From an uncultured Kiritimatiellota bacterium (lineage in GTDB: Bacteria; Verrucomicrobiota; Kiritimatiellia; RFP12; DVOR01), in contig CALXSF010000014.1 in NCBI GenBank assembly GCA_944391055.1, positions 1-54,843 on the forward strand: a stretch of DNA of 54,843 nt, written 5' to 3'. Below, in pieces: positions 5,773-15,271 of this stretch (its first letter is position 1; each line of letters begins with the position of its first letter). A program made the position numbers and the translations under genes. The notes beneath the pieces are model-generated. The model worked only from the letters and a program-made list of their open reading frames with translations. It was not told the DNA's origin and did not search any database.

Positions 5773-7395
5773 ATGAACGGCATCATGCGCATGAAAATGG
5801 ACGGCAGCGGCTCGGCCAAGCCCGACCGGGAGCTGCACCCCTCCTGGGTAATGGACAACACCGTCCCCGGCCTGGCCAACGCCCTTTACAACAGCGACGG
5901 CTGGGACCCCGTGGCGCTCGTCCAGGCCGGCTTCCCCGTCTTCTACTATTCGCGGGAGGAGACCGGGGACGGCCACGCCCAGGTCGCCATCCCCGACGGC
6001 GCCGACGCCCTCGCCTGGCAGAGCCTGGAGGAGTGGGGCGAGGCACACGGCGTCGACGCCGCCGGGCAGGCCCGCATCCTCGCCGCCATCCGGGCGGCGA
6101 ACGGGGGAAGCGGCCAGTATTGGTGCCAGCCCCGCCTCGCGCAGGCCCACGTCCTCCACGCCAAGGCCACGCGGCGCCTCTCCTGCTCCCCCAACGGCCG
6201 CCTCCGCCTCGTCGTCGCCAAGCGTTACTACGGCCCCGTCGTTCAAGGGGTCGCCCCCAGCGTGCAGGTGAGCCTGGAGTTCGCCATGCGCCCCGGCACC
6301 AACGCCTGCGCCCAATTCCTCCACCGCGCCTCCGAGGCCGGCGCCGACGCGGCGGGCAACCCCGCGGACAGCGTCCCGCCCGACGCCGAGGCCCACCCCT
6401 GGCCCGAGGCCACCGGCCAAGGCGGCGCCTCCCTCGGCCTCATCCCCCTCTACGCGCCCGACGCCTCCGGCTCACCCTCGGCCGTCGGCCCCGCCTATCC
6501 CCTCGACGCCGCCCCCACCATCCTCGGCCTCTTCCACGACATGGCCCGCGCCTCCGCCGACGGCCTCATCCCCACCGACGTCCCCTACGTCGCCGCCAAA
6601 AACATCGACCCCGACGACCCCACCGCCTGGTTCCGCGCGCTCCCCTCCCACGGCGCCCCCGGCATGGACGCCGCCCTCCAAGCCTTCCTCCCCACCCCCA
6701 ACGAACAGACCGGCCCCTACCGCCCCGGACTCTACTACCTCGGCAGCCGCTGCGTCTACGCACGCTCCGCCCCCACCGAAGGCCTCGTCGACGCCCTCCC
6801 CGCAGTCCCCTTCACCGCCGCCGACAACGCCACCCACACCGCCGTCACCACCCCCCTCACCCTCGCCCCCGCCTTCCCCGACGCCTTCCCCGGAGACTGG
6901 TGCGCCAAAAACGGCGACGCCCCCCAACGCCCCGCCGACTGGGCCCAACGCCACGTCCCCATCCTCTGGCACTGGCACGAATCCTGCGAAGGCATCGACT
7001 TCACCCTCCGCGTCACCCTCTTCACCGGCGACGGCACCAAACCCCTCCCAAAAGACGCCTCCGCCTACGTCGCCTTCTGCGCCAACTCCTACGACCCCAT
7101 CACCCCCCAAGACAACGCCCCCCAGCCCGAGATCCTCTCCACCCCCTACGTCGGACACGGCATCTACGCCACCGTCCTCCGCATCCCCCTCGCCGGCCTC
7201 TTCGAGGACGACAGCCAACACCTCCTCCCCTGGCAGACCCGAACCCTCGCCTACAAAGGCTCCAGCCCCGGCCCCTTCGCCTTCTACCTCGGCTCCGCCA
7301 CCGGCTCCTTCGACGGCCCCACCACCCCCATCCTCCCCGCCACCCTCACCTTCCACCGCCACGCCCCCTATCCCCTCCATTCTCAAACCCCTTGA
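5773..7395 (+). CDS. Large phage-cassette protein, possibly distal tail
   Basis: A 540-residue protein, last gene of the cassette, starting 6 bases after the leader. It contains no transmembrane segment or signal peptide. Features visible are many aromatics in short strands (VAKRYYGPVVQGVAPSVQVS, RHVPILWHWHESCEGIDFTL, FTGDGTKPLPKDASAYVAFC), consistent with a beta-sandwich or multi-domain surface protein, and a Pro-rich end. In tail clusters the gene after the tape measure region often encodes distal tail or host-contact proteins, which is the basis for the tentative role. No homologous family is recognised by eye. Confidence 0.5.
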   Translation: MNGIMRMKMDGSGSAKPDRELHPSWVMDNTVPGLANALYNSDGWDPVALVQAGFPVFYYSREETGDGHAQVAIPDGADALAWQSLEEWGEAHGVDAAGQARILAAIRAANGGSGQYWCQPRLAQAHVLHAKATRRLSCSPNGRLRLVVAKRYYGPVVQGVAPSVQVSLEFAMRPGTNACAQFLHRASEAGADAAGNPADSVPPDAEAHPWPEATGQGGASLGLIPLYAPDASGSPSAVGPAYPLDAAPTILGLFHDMARASADGLIPTDVPYVAAKNIDPDDPTAWFRALPSHGAPGMDAALQAFLPTPNEQTGPYRPGLYYLGSRCVYARSAPTEGLVDALPAVPFTAADNATHTAVTTPLTLAPAFPDAFPGDWCAKNGDAPQRPADWAQRHVPILWHWHESCEGIDFTLRVTLFTGDGTKPLPKDASAYVAFCANSYDPITPQDNAPQPEILSTPYVGHGIYATVLRIPLAGLFEDDSQHLLPWQTRTLAYKGSSPGPFAFYLGSATGSFDGPTTPILPATLTFHRHAPYPLHSQTP

Positions 7396-7429
7396 TAATT
7401 TTCTCACACAGGGTGAGAGAATACACTGG
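7396..7429. other. Right junction of the phage-type cassette
   Basis: Just after the last cassette stop codon there is a perfect 6-bp dyad, TCTCAC-ACAGG-GTGAGA, flanked by AT-rich sequence unlike both sides. Beyond it the minus strand reads as the N-terminal part of a Tat-signal gene. This is where the cassette joins ordinary chromosome; the exact border cannot be fixed because the left border is off the window. Confidence 0.5.
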
Positions 7430-7542
7430 AGGAAAGCCGCGCCCGACCCCTCCGCGGGCGTTGCTTTCTCGGTGGGCCGCTCGCCGAGGGCGGGGAGGGC
7501 CGCGGCGGCGCCGACGGCGGCGAGGAAGGCGCGGCGACGCAT
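7430..7542 (-). pseudogene. Truncated Tat-signal protein gene
   Basis: On the minus strand an ATG at 7542 lies 2 bases after the stop of the phosphoesterase gene (TGA-CC-ATG), a tight operon junction. It encodes MRRRAFLAAVGAAAALPAL, a typical twin-arginine signal, then GERPTEKATPAEG, after which the sequence changes character at about 7430 where the phage-type cassette begins. The frame stays open only as antisense of the cassette gene. The interpretation is a secreted enzyme gene, second in its operon, cut after about 37 codons by cassette insertion or by a deletion joining the two. Confidence 0.65.
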
Positions 7543-7544
7543 GG

Positions 7545-8762
7545 TCAGGCCTCCACCCGGTGAAGGACCCTGCCGTCGTGGCCGTAGGCGGTGAGGCTCA
7601 CGCCCTCCGGGGCGACGCGCGCGAGGATGGCGGTGGCGCCCCGGGGGTCGGGCCCGCCGCCGATGAGGATGGGGTAGGGGCGCGCGTCGGTGGCGGGGAG
7701 AAGCTTGTGGCGGTGGGTGTGGGCGCAGACCAGCGCGTCGAGCCCCGCGTCTTGGAGGAGGGGCGAGACGAGGCGGCGCAGGCGGGCGGGGCCATACCAC
7801 TTGTCCTCGCCGGGCGTGTCGCTCTCGGGCGGGATGTGCCAGAAGGCGAGGCGGCGCTTGGCGGCCTTCCAGGCGTCGGAGGCGACCTCGCGCCGGAGCC
7901 AGGCGGCCTGTTCCTCGAGGTAGGGGTCGGTGGCCAGGAGCCCGCCGTAGACGGGCGCGTCGTCGGGCTTGTCCTCGCCGCTGTCGAGGAAGAGCAGGCG
8001 GGCCGGGCCCAGGTCGAAGGCCCCGTAATAGCGGCCGCACGCCAGCGGCGCGAGGTTGTCGCGGATGCGCCGGGCCATCGCCCCGCGGTATTCGTGGTTG
8101 CCGCGCAGGAAGAGCGCCGGCAGCCCGGCCTTGGTGAGCGGCGGCAGGGCGCCGAGGAAGCGCCGCTCCACGCCGGCCTGGTCGCCGCAGTCGTCCGCGC
8201 AGTCGCCGTTGAAGAGGGCGAAGGCCGGCTCGGCGGCGGCGATCTCGGGCAGGGCCAGGAAGTGCGGGATGTGCGCGGCCGCGCGGCCGTGGAGGTCGTT
8301 GAAGACCACGAAGCGCAGCGCGCTGTCGGCCCCCACCGGCGGGCGGAGGGTGACGGGGCCGGAGCCGAAGGCCGCCGCGCGGCGGATGTCGTAGGCCCCG
8401 AAGCGCGTCAGCGGCTCGGAGACCGCCTCGAAGCGGAGCGGCTTGGCCGGGTCGAGCCCCTCGAGGCGGATGCGGTGGGCCGTCTCGTTGGCGGCGACCA
8501 TGCCGTCCTCGGCGCGGACGGCGCGCGCCCAGCGCTCGCGCGGGAGCGCCGCGTCCTGCGTCCAGAAGACGGTGGCGGTGGCGGGCGCGGCGGTGCGCCA
8601 GCGGATTTCGACGGCGTCGGGGCCGACGAGCTGGGCGTAGGGGGCCAGGGCGAAGCCCTCGGCGGGCGCGGCCTTGGCCTCGGCGGCGGTGGCGGGGGCG
8701 GGGCGGAGCGCGGCGCCCGCGCCGGCGGCCCCGAGGATGGAGAGGAAGTTTCTGCGGTTCAT
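7545..8762 (-). CDS. Secreted metallophosphoesterase (calcineurin-like)
   Basis: A 405-residue protein with a Tat signal (MNRRNFLSILGAAGAGAALR). Residues about 40-135 resemble the fibronectin-like N-terminal domain of purple acid phosphatases (VEIRWRTAAPATATVFWTQD). The metallophosphoesterase motifs follow in order: VVFNDLHG (D-x-H), FNGDCADD (GD), LRGNHEYRG (GNHE), and VCAHTHRHKLLP (GH-type metal ligands). It should hydrolyse phosphate mono- or diesters outside the cytoplasm after folded export. It is the first gene of an operon whose second gene is truncated by the phage-type cassette. The substrate cannot be told from sequence. Confidence 0.85.
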   Translation of the reverse strand: MNRRNFLSILGAAGAGAALRPAPATAAEAKAAPAEGFALAPYAQLVGPDAVEIRWRTAAPATATVFWTQDAALPRERWARAVRAEDGMVAANETAHRIRLEGLDPAKPLRFEAVSEPLTRFGAYDIRRAAAFGSGPVTLRPPVGADSALRFVVFNDLHGRAAAHIPHFLALPEIAAAEPAFALFNGDCADDCGDQAGVERRFLGALPPLTKAGLPALFLRGNHEYRGAMARRIRDNLAPLACGRYYGAFDLGPARLLFLDSGEDKPDDAPVYGGLLATDPYLEEQAAWLRREVASDAWKAAKRRLAFWHIPPESDTPGEDKWYGPARLRRLVSPLLQDAGLDALVCAHTHRHKLLPATDARPYPILIGGGPDPRGATAILARVAPEGVSLTAYGHDGRVLHRVEA

Positions 8763-8863
8763 AGCAAGACGATGATAGCGCGCCCCGCGCCCGCGCGCAA
8801 GCCCCCGCGCGGGGGGGTGCGTCCCGCCGTGCGCAGGGACGGCGCGGCGGGCGGGCGAACAAT

Positions 8864-8936
8864 CAAACGAACGCTTGACAGACCGGGCGACTTTCGGGTA
8901 TCTTATGCGGCGTTGTCAATCAAACAGTCGTTTGAC
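8864..8936 (+). promoter_or_regulatory. Promoter with two TCAAAC-N4-GTTTGA operators
   Basis: A sigma70-type promoter (TTGACA 8876-8881, 18-base spacer, TATCTT 8900-8905) is bracketed by two dyads: TCAAAC-GAAC-GCTTGA at 8864-8879 (one mismatch), overlapping the -35, and a perfect TCAAAC-AGTC-GTTTGA at 8921-8936, downstream of the -10. The architecture and CAAA/TTTG half-sites resemble ArsR/SmtB (CadC-type) metal-sensor operators. It precedes a metal-efflux pair, so metal-induced derepression is the natural reading. No regulator gene is adjacent. Confidence 0.75.
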
Positions 8937-8961
8937 CAAGAAAGGAAACGAAGGAGCCATC

Positions 8962-9177
8962 ATGAGGAAGCATTACCGGCTGAGCAATCTTGATTGCGCC
9001 AACTGCGCCGCCAAGCTGGAGGCGGCGCTCGGGAGGGTGGAGGGCGTGACCGCCGCCCGTGTCGGGTTCATCACCCAAAGCCTGACGCTCGAGTTCGCCG
9101 AGGGGCGCGAGTCGGAGGCGGAGGCAGCCGCCCGCGCGCTCGTCCGCCGCCTGGAGCCCGGCGTGTCTATGGCCTGA
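8962..9177 (+). CDS. Heavy-metal-binding HMA domain protein
   Basis: A 71-residue protein, essentially one HMA (ferredoxin-like) domain. The metal-binding motif is LDCANC (Cys12 and Cys15), followed by helix AAKLEAALGRVEGV and the strand VGFITQSLTLEF. It starts at ATG after GAAGGAG. It is encoded 21 bases upstream of the P-type ATPase, which lacks its own N-terminal HMA domain, so it probably serves as the detached metal-binding domain or metallochaperone for that pump. Confidence 0.88.
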   Translation: MRKHYRLSNLDCANCAAKLEAALGRVEGVTAARVGFITQSLTLEFAEGRESEAEAAARALVRRLEPGVSMA

Positions 9178-9198
9178 CCCAGGGGAAAGGAGCGGGCC

Positions 9199-11055
<1,857 letters not shown>

Positions 11056-11817
11056 GGGCGTCGGGGCCGACCCGCTCGCGGAGGAACTTCTCGAGGGTGT
11101 TGCGGTGGACGCGGAGGCGTTTGGCGATGCGGCGCTTGGAGAGGCCCCTGCGCAGCAGGGCGCGGATGCGCGCCTCCTGGCCGGTGAGCTTGACGGTGGC
11201 GTTGGCGCTGCCCTTGGGGCGGCCCAGGCGGGCGCCCTCGGCGCGGCGGCGGGCGAGGGATTCCTTGGTGCGCTGCGAGATGAGCGTGCGCTCGATCTCG
11301 GCGGAGAGGCCGAAGGCGAAGGCGAGGACCTTGCTGGCGATGTCGTCGCCCAGGCGGTAGTTGTCCTTGATGGTCCAGACGCGCACCTGCTTTTTCATGC
11401 AGCGGTTGAGCACCTCCAGGATCATGAAGAGCGAGCGGCCCAGGCGCGAGAGCTCGGCGCAGATGAGCAGGTCGCCGGGGCGCAGGCCGTCGAGCAGGGG
11501 GCCGAGTTTGCGCTTGGAGGGCTCCTTCGTGCCCGAGATGGTCTCCTCGATCCAGCGGTGGATGTGCAGGGATTCGCGCTTGGCGAACTGGGCGATCTCG
11601 AAACGTTGGTTCTCGACGGTCTGCCGGTCGGTCGAGACGCGGATGTAGCCGTAGGTCATGGGTGCTCCTTCCTGCCCGGCGCGGACGCATACTGCGGTAC
11701 GCACCGCCTGCGCGGCGCGAAAAAAGTCCGCCCCCGCACCCCGGGGATGCGCTATTATAGTCCCGAAAGCATGAGTGGTGTTTCGCTCATCTTCGTTTCT
11801 CCTATCCCTCCATACCG

Positions 11818-11851
11818 AGGCCCCGAGGCGGATGCCGCCCGGGGCCTTTTT
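11818..11851 (+). terminator. Rho-independent terminator with branched stem
   Basis: AGGCCCCG (11818-11825) pairs with CGGGGCCT (11840-11847); an inner hairpin GGCGG-ATG-CCGCC lies between, and TTTTT follows. Upstream on the same strand at about 11752 is a TATTAT -10-like box and a small ATGAG/CTCAT hairpin, so a short RNA of roughly 90 bases could be made here. No coding gene on the plus strand ends nearby. Confidence 0.7.
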
Positions 11852-11870
11852 CGTCCCGCCGGGGCTGTGG

Positions 11871-11883
11871 TATACTGCGGGGC
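11871..11883 (+). promoter_or_regulatory. Extended -10, leaderless start for SpoU methyltransferase
   Basis: TGGTATACT (-10 at 11871-11876) is only 7 bases before ATG 11884 and there is no Shine-Dalgarno sequence, so the transcript should begin at or next to the start codon. Confidence 0.65.
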
Positions 11884-12750
11884 ATGACGATCACGGAAAT
11901 CAGCAGCCTGGCGAACCCCAAGGTGAAGGACGCGGTGCGGCTGCGCCAGCGCTCCCACCGCGACGCGGCGCGGCTCATGCTGGTGGAGGGCTACCGCGAG
12001 ATCCGCCGCGCCCTCGACCACGCCTACCGCCCTTCGGCCCTCTTTTACTGCGAGGCGCTTTGGCTCAAGCACGCCAACGAGCCGGCGCTGGTGGAGGCCT
12101 GCGCGGCGCGCGGCGCGCGGCTTTACGCCTGCACCCGGCCGGTCTTCGAGAAGCTGGCCTACCGCGAGCGGCCCGACGGGCTGCTGGCGGTGGGGCCGCA
12201 GATCGCGCGCCCGCTCGCGGGGCTTGAGCTGCCCGAGGACGCGCTGGTGCTGGTCTGCGAGGCCATCGAGAAGCCCGGGAACCTTGGCACCATGCTGCGC
12301 AGCGCCGACGCCTCCGGGGCCGCGGCCGTCATCGTCTGCGACCCGTGCACCGACATCCACAACCCCAACGTGGTGCGCGCCTCCACCGGCACGCTCTTCA
12401 CCCTCCCCGTGGCGGTGGCCGGGGCGGAGGAGACGGTGGCCTGGCTGCGCGCGCGCGGCTTCGCAATCCTGGCGGCCACGCCGCACGCCGAGCGCCTCCA
12501 CTTCGAGCAGCCGCTCACGGGGCGCGTGGCGCTCTGCCTGGGCAGCGAGCAGTATGGGCTCTCGGACGTCTTCATGCGCGACGCGCGGCTTCGCGTGCGC
12601 ATCCCCATGCTGGGCGTGGCCGACAGCCTCAACGTCTCGGCGGCGGCCACCATCCTCCTGGCCGAGGCCGTCCGCCAGCGCGTCCTCTCCGGGCAGATCG
12701 TCCCCCCGCCGCCGGAGCCCTGGCACGGCGCCGGCGCGCACGACCAGTGA
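11884..12750 (+). CDS. SpoU-family RNA 2'-O-ribose methyltransferase
   Basis: A 288-residue protein of the TrmH/SpoU superfamily, methylating a ribose 2'-OH in rRNA or tRNA with S-adenosylmethionine. The N-terminal substrate-binding domain (residues 1-105) starts with ISSLANPKVKDAVRLRQR, as in RlmB/TsnR-like enzymes. The knotted catalytic domain shows motif 1 EKPGNLGTMLRSADASGA, motif 2 LCLGSEQYGLS, and motif 3 IPMLGVADSLNVSAAATILL. It has no Shine-Dalgarno site and sits behind a -10 box 7 bases away. The exact nucleotide target is not deducible. Confidence 0.88.
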   Translation: MTITEISSLANPKVKDAVRLRQRSHRDAARLMLVEGYREIRRALDHAYRPSALFYCEALWLKHANEPALVEACAARGARLYACTRPVFEKLAYRERPDGLLAVGPQIARPLAGLELPEDALVLVCEAIEKPGNLGTMLRSADASGAAAVIVCDPCTDIHNPNVVRASTGTLFTLPVAVAGAEETVAWLRARGFAILAATPHAERLHFEQPLTGRVALCLGSEQYGLSDVFMRDARLRVRIPMLGVADSLNVSAAATILLAEAVRQRVLSGQIVPPPPEPWHGAGAHDQ

Positions 12751-12756
12751 GGCCGC

Positions 12757-12785
12757 TTGCGCGGCGGCGCGAAAAGGCGTATAGT
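12757..12785 (+). promoter_or_regulatory. Promoter for the PLP-lyase gene
   Basis: TTGCGC (12757-12762), 17-base spacer, TATAGT (12780-12785), about 40 bases before ATG 12825. The TTGCG-type -35 recurs before other genes in the window. Confidence 0.5.
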
Positions 12786-12824
12786 GTGCGCACTGACAAT
12801 ATCCACACGAAAGGCTCAGGCATC

Positions 12825-14273
12825 ATGGCGAACGTGAAGTTCCACAGCGGCAAGTCCCTCCCCCTCGAGATGCACAAGGTGCGCATCGTCCAGAAGCTCT
12901 TCCTGCCCCCGGTGGAGGAGCGCCGGCGCCTGATGAACGAGGCCGGCAACAACACCTTCCTGCTCCAGAACCGCGACGTCTTCATGGACATGCTCACCGA
13001 CTCGGGCGTAAACGCGATGAGCGACCTGCAGCAGTCGGCCATGCTCCGCGCCGACGACGCCTACGCCGGCAGCGAGACCTACAACCGCCTGAAGGCCAAG
13101 GTGCGCGAGCTCTTCGGCATGGACTGGTTCCTCCCCGCCCACCAGGGGCGCGCCGCCGAGAACATCCTCGCCACCGCCTACTGCAAGCCCGGCGACGTGG
13201 TGCCCATGAACTTCCACTTCACCACCACCAAAGCCCACATCACCCGCCTCGGCGCGCGCGTGGAGGAGCTCATCTGCCGCGAGGGCCTGGAGCCCGCCAA
13301 CGACTGCCCCTTCAAGGGCAACTTCGACATCCCCCGCCTCGAGGCCCTCATCGACGAGGTCGGCCCCGCCAAGATCCCCTTCGTGCGCATCGAGGCCGGC
13401 ACCAACCTCGTCGGCGGCCAGCCCCTCTCCCTCGAGAACATGCGCCAGGTCGCCGCCGTCTGCCGCCGGCACGGCATCAAGCTCGTGCTCGACGCCTCGC
13501 TCCTCCAGGACAACCTCTGGTTCATCAAGCAGCGCGAGGCCGCCTGCCGCGGCATGACCATCCGCGAGATCACCCGCGCGATCGCCGACCTGATGGACAT
13601 CGTCTACTTCTCCGCCCGCAAGCTCGGCTTCGCCCGCGGCGGCGGCATCGCCATCCGCGACCAGGCCGACGAGCTGCGCATGAAGGAGCTCGTCCCCCTC
13701 TACGAGGGCTTCCTCACCTACGGCGGCATGTCCGTGCGCGAGATGGAGGCCATCGTCGTCGGGCTCGACGAGACCATGGACGAGGACGTCATCTCCCAGG
13801 GCCCCCAGTTCATCGACTACATGGCCCGCGAGCTCCACCGCCGCGGCATCCCCGTCATCCTCCCCGCCGGCGGCCTCGGCTGCCACCTCAACGCCACCGC
13901 GTTCCTCGACCACATCCCGCAGGCCCAGTACCCCGCCGGCGCGCTCGCCGCCGCGCTCTACATCGCCGGCGGCGTCCGCGGCATGGAGCGCGGCACCCTC
14001 TCCGAGCAGCGCAACGAGGACGGCTCCGAGCGCTTCGCCGAGCTTGAGCTCCTGCGCCTGGCCCTCCCCCGCCGCGTCTACACCCTCTCCCAGGTCGAAT
14101 ACGCCATCGACCGCGTCCAATGGCTCTACGAGAACCGCCGCCTCGTCGGCGGGCTCCGCTTCGTCGAGGAGCCCAAGGTGCTCCGCTTCTTCTTCGGCCG
14201 CCTCGCGCCCGTCGGCGACTGGCAGGAGCGGCTCGTGGCGAAGTTCCGCCAGGACTTCGGCGACTCCCTCTGA
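12825..14273 (+). CDS. Tyrosine phenol-lyase / tryptophanase family enzyme
   Basis: A 482-residue PLP enzyme that beta-eliminates an aromatic amino acid to pyruvate, ammonia and phenol or indole. Family landmarks: EAGNNTFLLQNRDVFMDMLT, LTDSGVNAMSD, AYAGSETYNRL, LPAHQGRAAEN, AGTNLVGGQPLS, the PLP-lysine region YFSARKLGFARGGG, and PRRVYTLSQVEY. Two places that separate the sub-families look phenol-lyase-like: FTTTKAH (tryptophanase has DTT) and GMERGTL with Arg in the MERG position (tryptophanase has Ile). The PLP region SARK differs from the usual SGKKD, so specificity is uncertain. A strong terminator follows at 14290. Confidence 0.85.
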   Translation: MANVKFHSGKSLPLEMHKVRIVQKLFLPPVEERRRLMNEAGNNTFLLQNRDVFMDMLTDSGVNAMSDLQQSAMLRADDAYAGSETYNRLKAKVRELFGMDWFLPAHQGRAAENILATAYCKPGDVVPMNFHFTTTKAHITRLGARVEELICREGLEPANDCPFKGNFDIPRLEALIDEVGPAKIPFVRIEAGTNLVGGQPLSLENMRQVAAVCRRHGIKLVLDASLLQDNLWFIKQREAACRGMTIREITRAIADLMDIVYFSARKLGFARGGGIAIRDQADELRMKELVPLYEGFLTYGGMSVREMEAIVVGLDETMDEDVISQGPQFIDYMARELHRRGIPVILPAGGLGCHLNATAFLDHIPQAQYPAGALAAALYIAGGVRGMERGTLSEQRNEDGSERFAELELLRLALPRRVYTLSQVEYAIDRVQWLYENRRLVGGLRFVEEPKVLRFFFGRLAPVGDWQERLVAKFRQDFGDSL

Positions 14274-14289
14274 GCCCCCCTTCCCCGAA

Positions 14290-14312
14290 GGCGCGCCCCG
14301 CGCGCCTTTTTT
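14290..14312 (+). terminator. Rho-independent terminator
   Basis: GGCGCGC-CCC-GCGCGCC stem (14290-14306) followed by six T, 17 bases after the PLP-lyase stop. Confidence 0.9.
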
Positions 14313-14339
14313 GCCTCCCCGCGCGAAAACCGCTATAAT
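14311..14339 (+). promoter_or_regulatory. Promoter for the DUF3472 gene
   Basis: TTGCCT (14311-14316), 17-base spacer, consensus TATAAT (14334-14339). The -35 overlaps the T-tract of the preceding terminator. A GGAGG ribosome site lies before ATG 14369. Confidence 0.65.
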
Positions 14340-14368
14340 GCCCCACACCTGACACGGAGGAACCCACC

Positions 14369-15265
14369 ATGAAGACACTCGCCTTCGCCCTTCTCGCCGC
14401 CCTCACGCTCGCCGGCGGCGCCCTCGCCCAAAGCGGCGAGCAGCAGGCCGCCCGCCAGGCGCGCAGCGTCCACCTCGGCTACCAGGGCTGGCCCCAGCCG
14501 GCCACCATCTTCTACATCGAGGCCACCGCCGACCGCTTCTGGCCCGGCAGTTACATGTGCCTCCTCGGCTTCGACGGCGGCTACGCCGGCGTCCAGGAGC
14601 ACGCCAACGGCAACCACGTCGCCATCTTCTCCGTCTGGGACCCCGGAGACTCCTTCGACTTCAAGGCCCACCCCGACGCCGTCGCCGAGAAGGAGCGCAC
14701 CAAGAACCTCTACGCCGGCGAGAACGTCCGCATCAAGCGCTTCGGCGGCGAAGGCACCGGCGGCCAATCCATGATGGACTGGCCCTGGAAGCTCGGCGAG
14801 CCCGTCCGCATGGCCGTCTCCTGCGTCCCCGACGGCAAGTGGCGCACCGCCTACACCTGCTGGCTCTGGGACGAGGCCAAGGGCGACTGGTTCCGCATGG
14901 CCACCTTCTCCACCCTCGTCGGCGGCGACAAGGCCACGCTCCGCGGCCCCTATTCCTTCCTCGAGGACTTCCGCCGCAACGTCGAGAGCAAGTTCCAGGT
15001 CCGCGCCGCCCGCTTCGGCCGCCTCTGGGCCTGGGACGGCAAGGAGTGGGGCGCCTGCGACCGCGCCCGCTTCACCGCCGACGGCAACACCCTCCTCACC
15101 ATCGACGCCGGCCCCTCCGCCGACGGCTTCTGGCTCGCCACCGGCGGCGACACCCGCAACGCCACCGTCAAGCTCTGGTCCGAGGTCCGCCCCGGCGGCG
15201 CCCCCGACGATTCCGCCCAGCGCCGCGAGAAACTCCTCCAGGCCGTCCGCGCCGCCCAGCCCTGA
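14369..15265 (+). CDS. Secreted DUF3472-type protein
   Basis: A 298-residue protein with a Sec signal peptide (KTLAFALLAALTLAGGALA, cleavage near residue 20). The mature part carries the DUF3472 pattern: SVHLGYQGWPQP, FYIEATADRFWPGSYMCLLG, FDGGYAGVQEH, and FSVWDPGD. It is beta-rich and probably a periplasmic or secreted carbohydrate-related protein, but the function of the family is not established. It is 6 bases upstream of the phosphoesterase gene and probably co-transcribed with it. Confidence 0.75.
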   Translation: MKTLAFALLAALTLAGGALAQSGEQQAARQARSVHLGYQGWPQPATIFYIEATADRFWPGSYMCLLGFDGGYAGVQEHANGNHVAIFSVWDPGDSFDFKAHPDAVAEKERTKNLYAGENVRIKRFGGEGTGGQSMMDWPWKLGEPVRMAVSCVPDGKWRTAYTCWLWDEAKGDWFRMATFSTLVGGDKATLRGPYSFLEDFRRNVESKFQVRAARFGRLWAWDGKEWGACDRARFTADGNTLLTIDAGPSADGFWLATGGDTRNATVKLWSEVRPGGAPDDSAQRREKLLQAVRAAQP

Positions 15266-15271
15266 GCCGCC

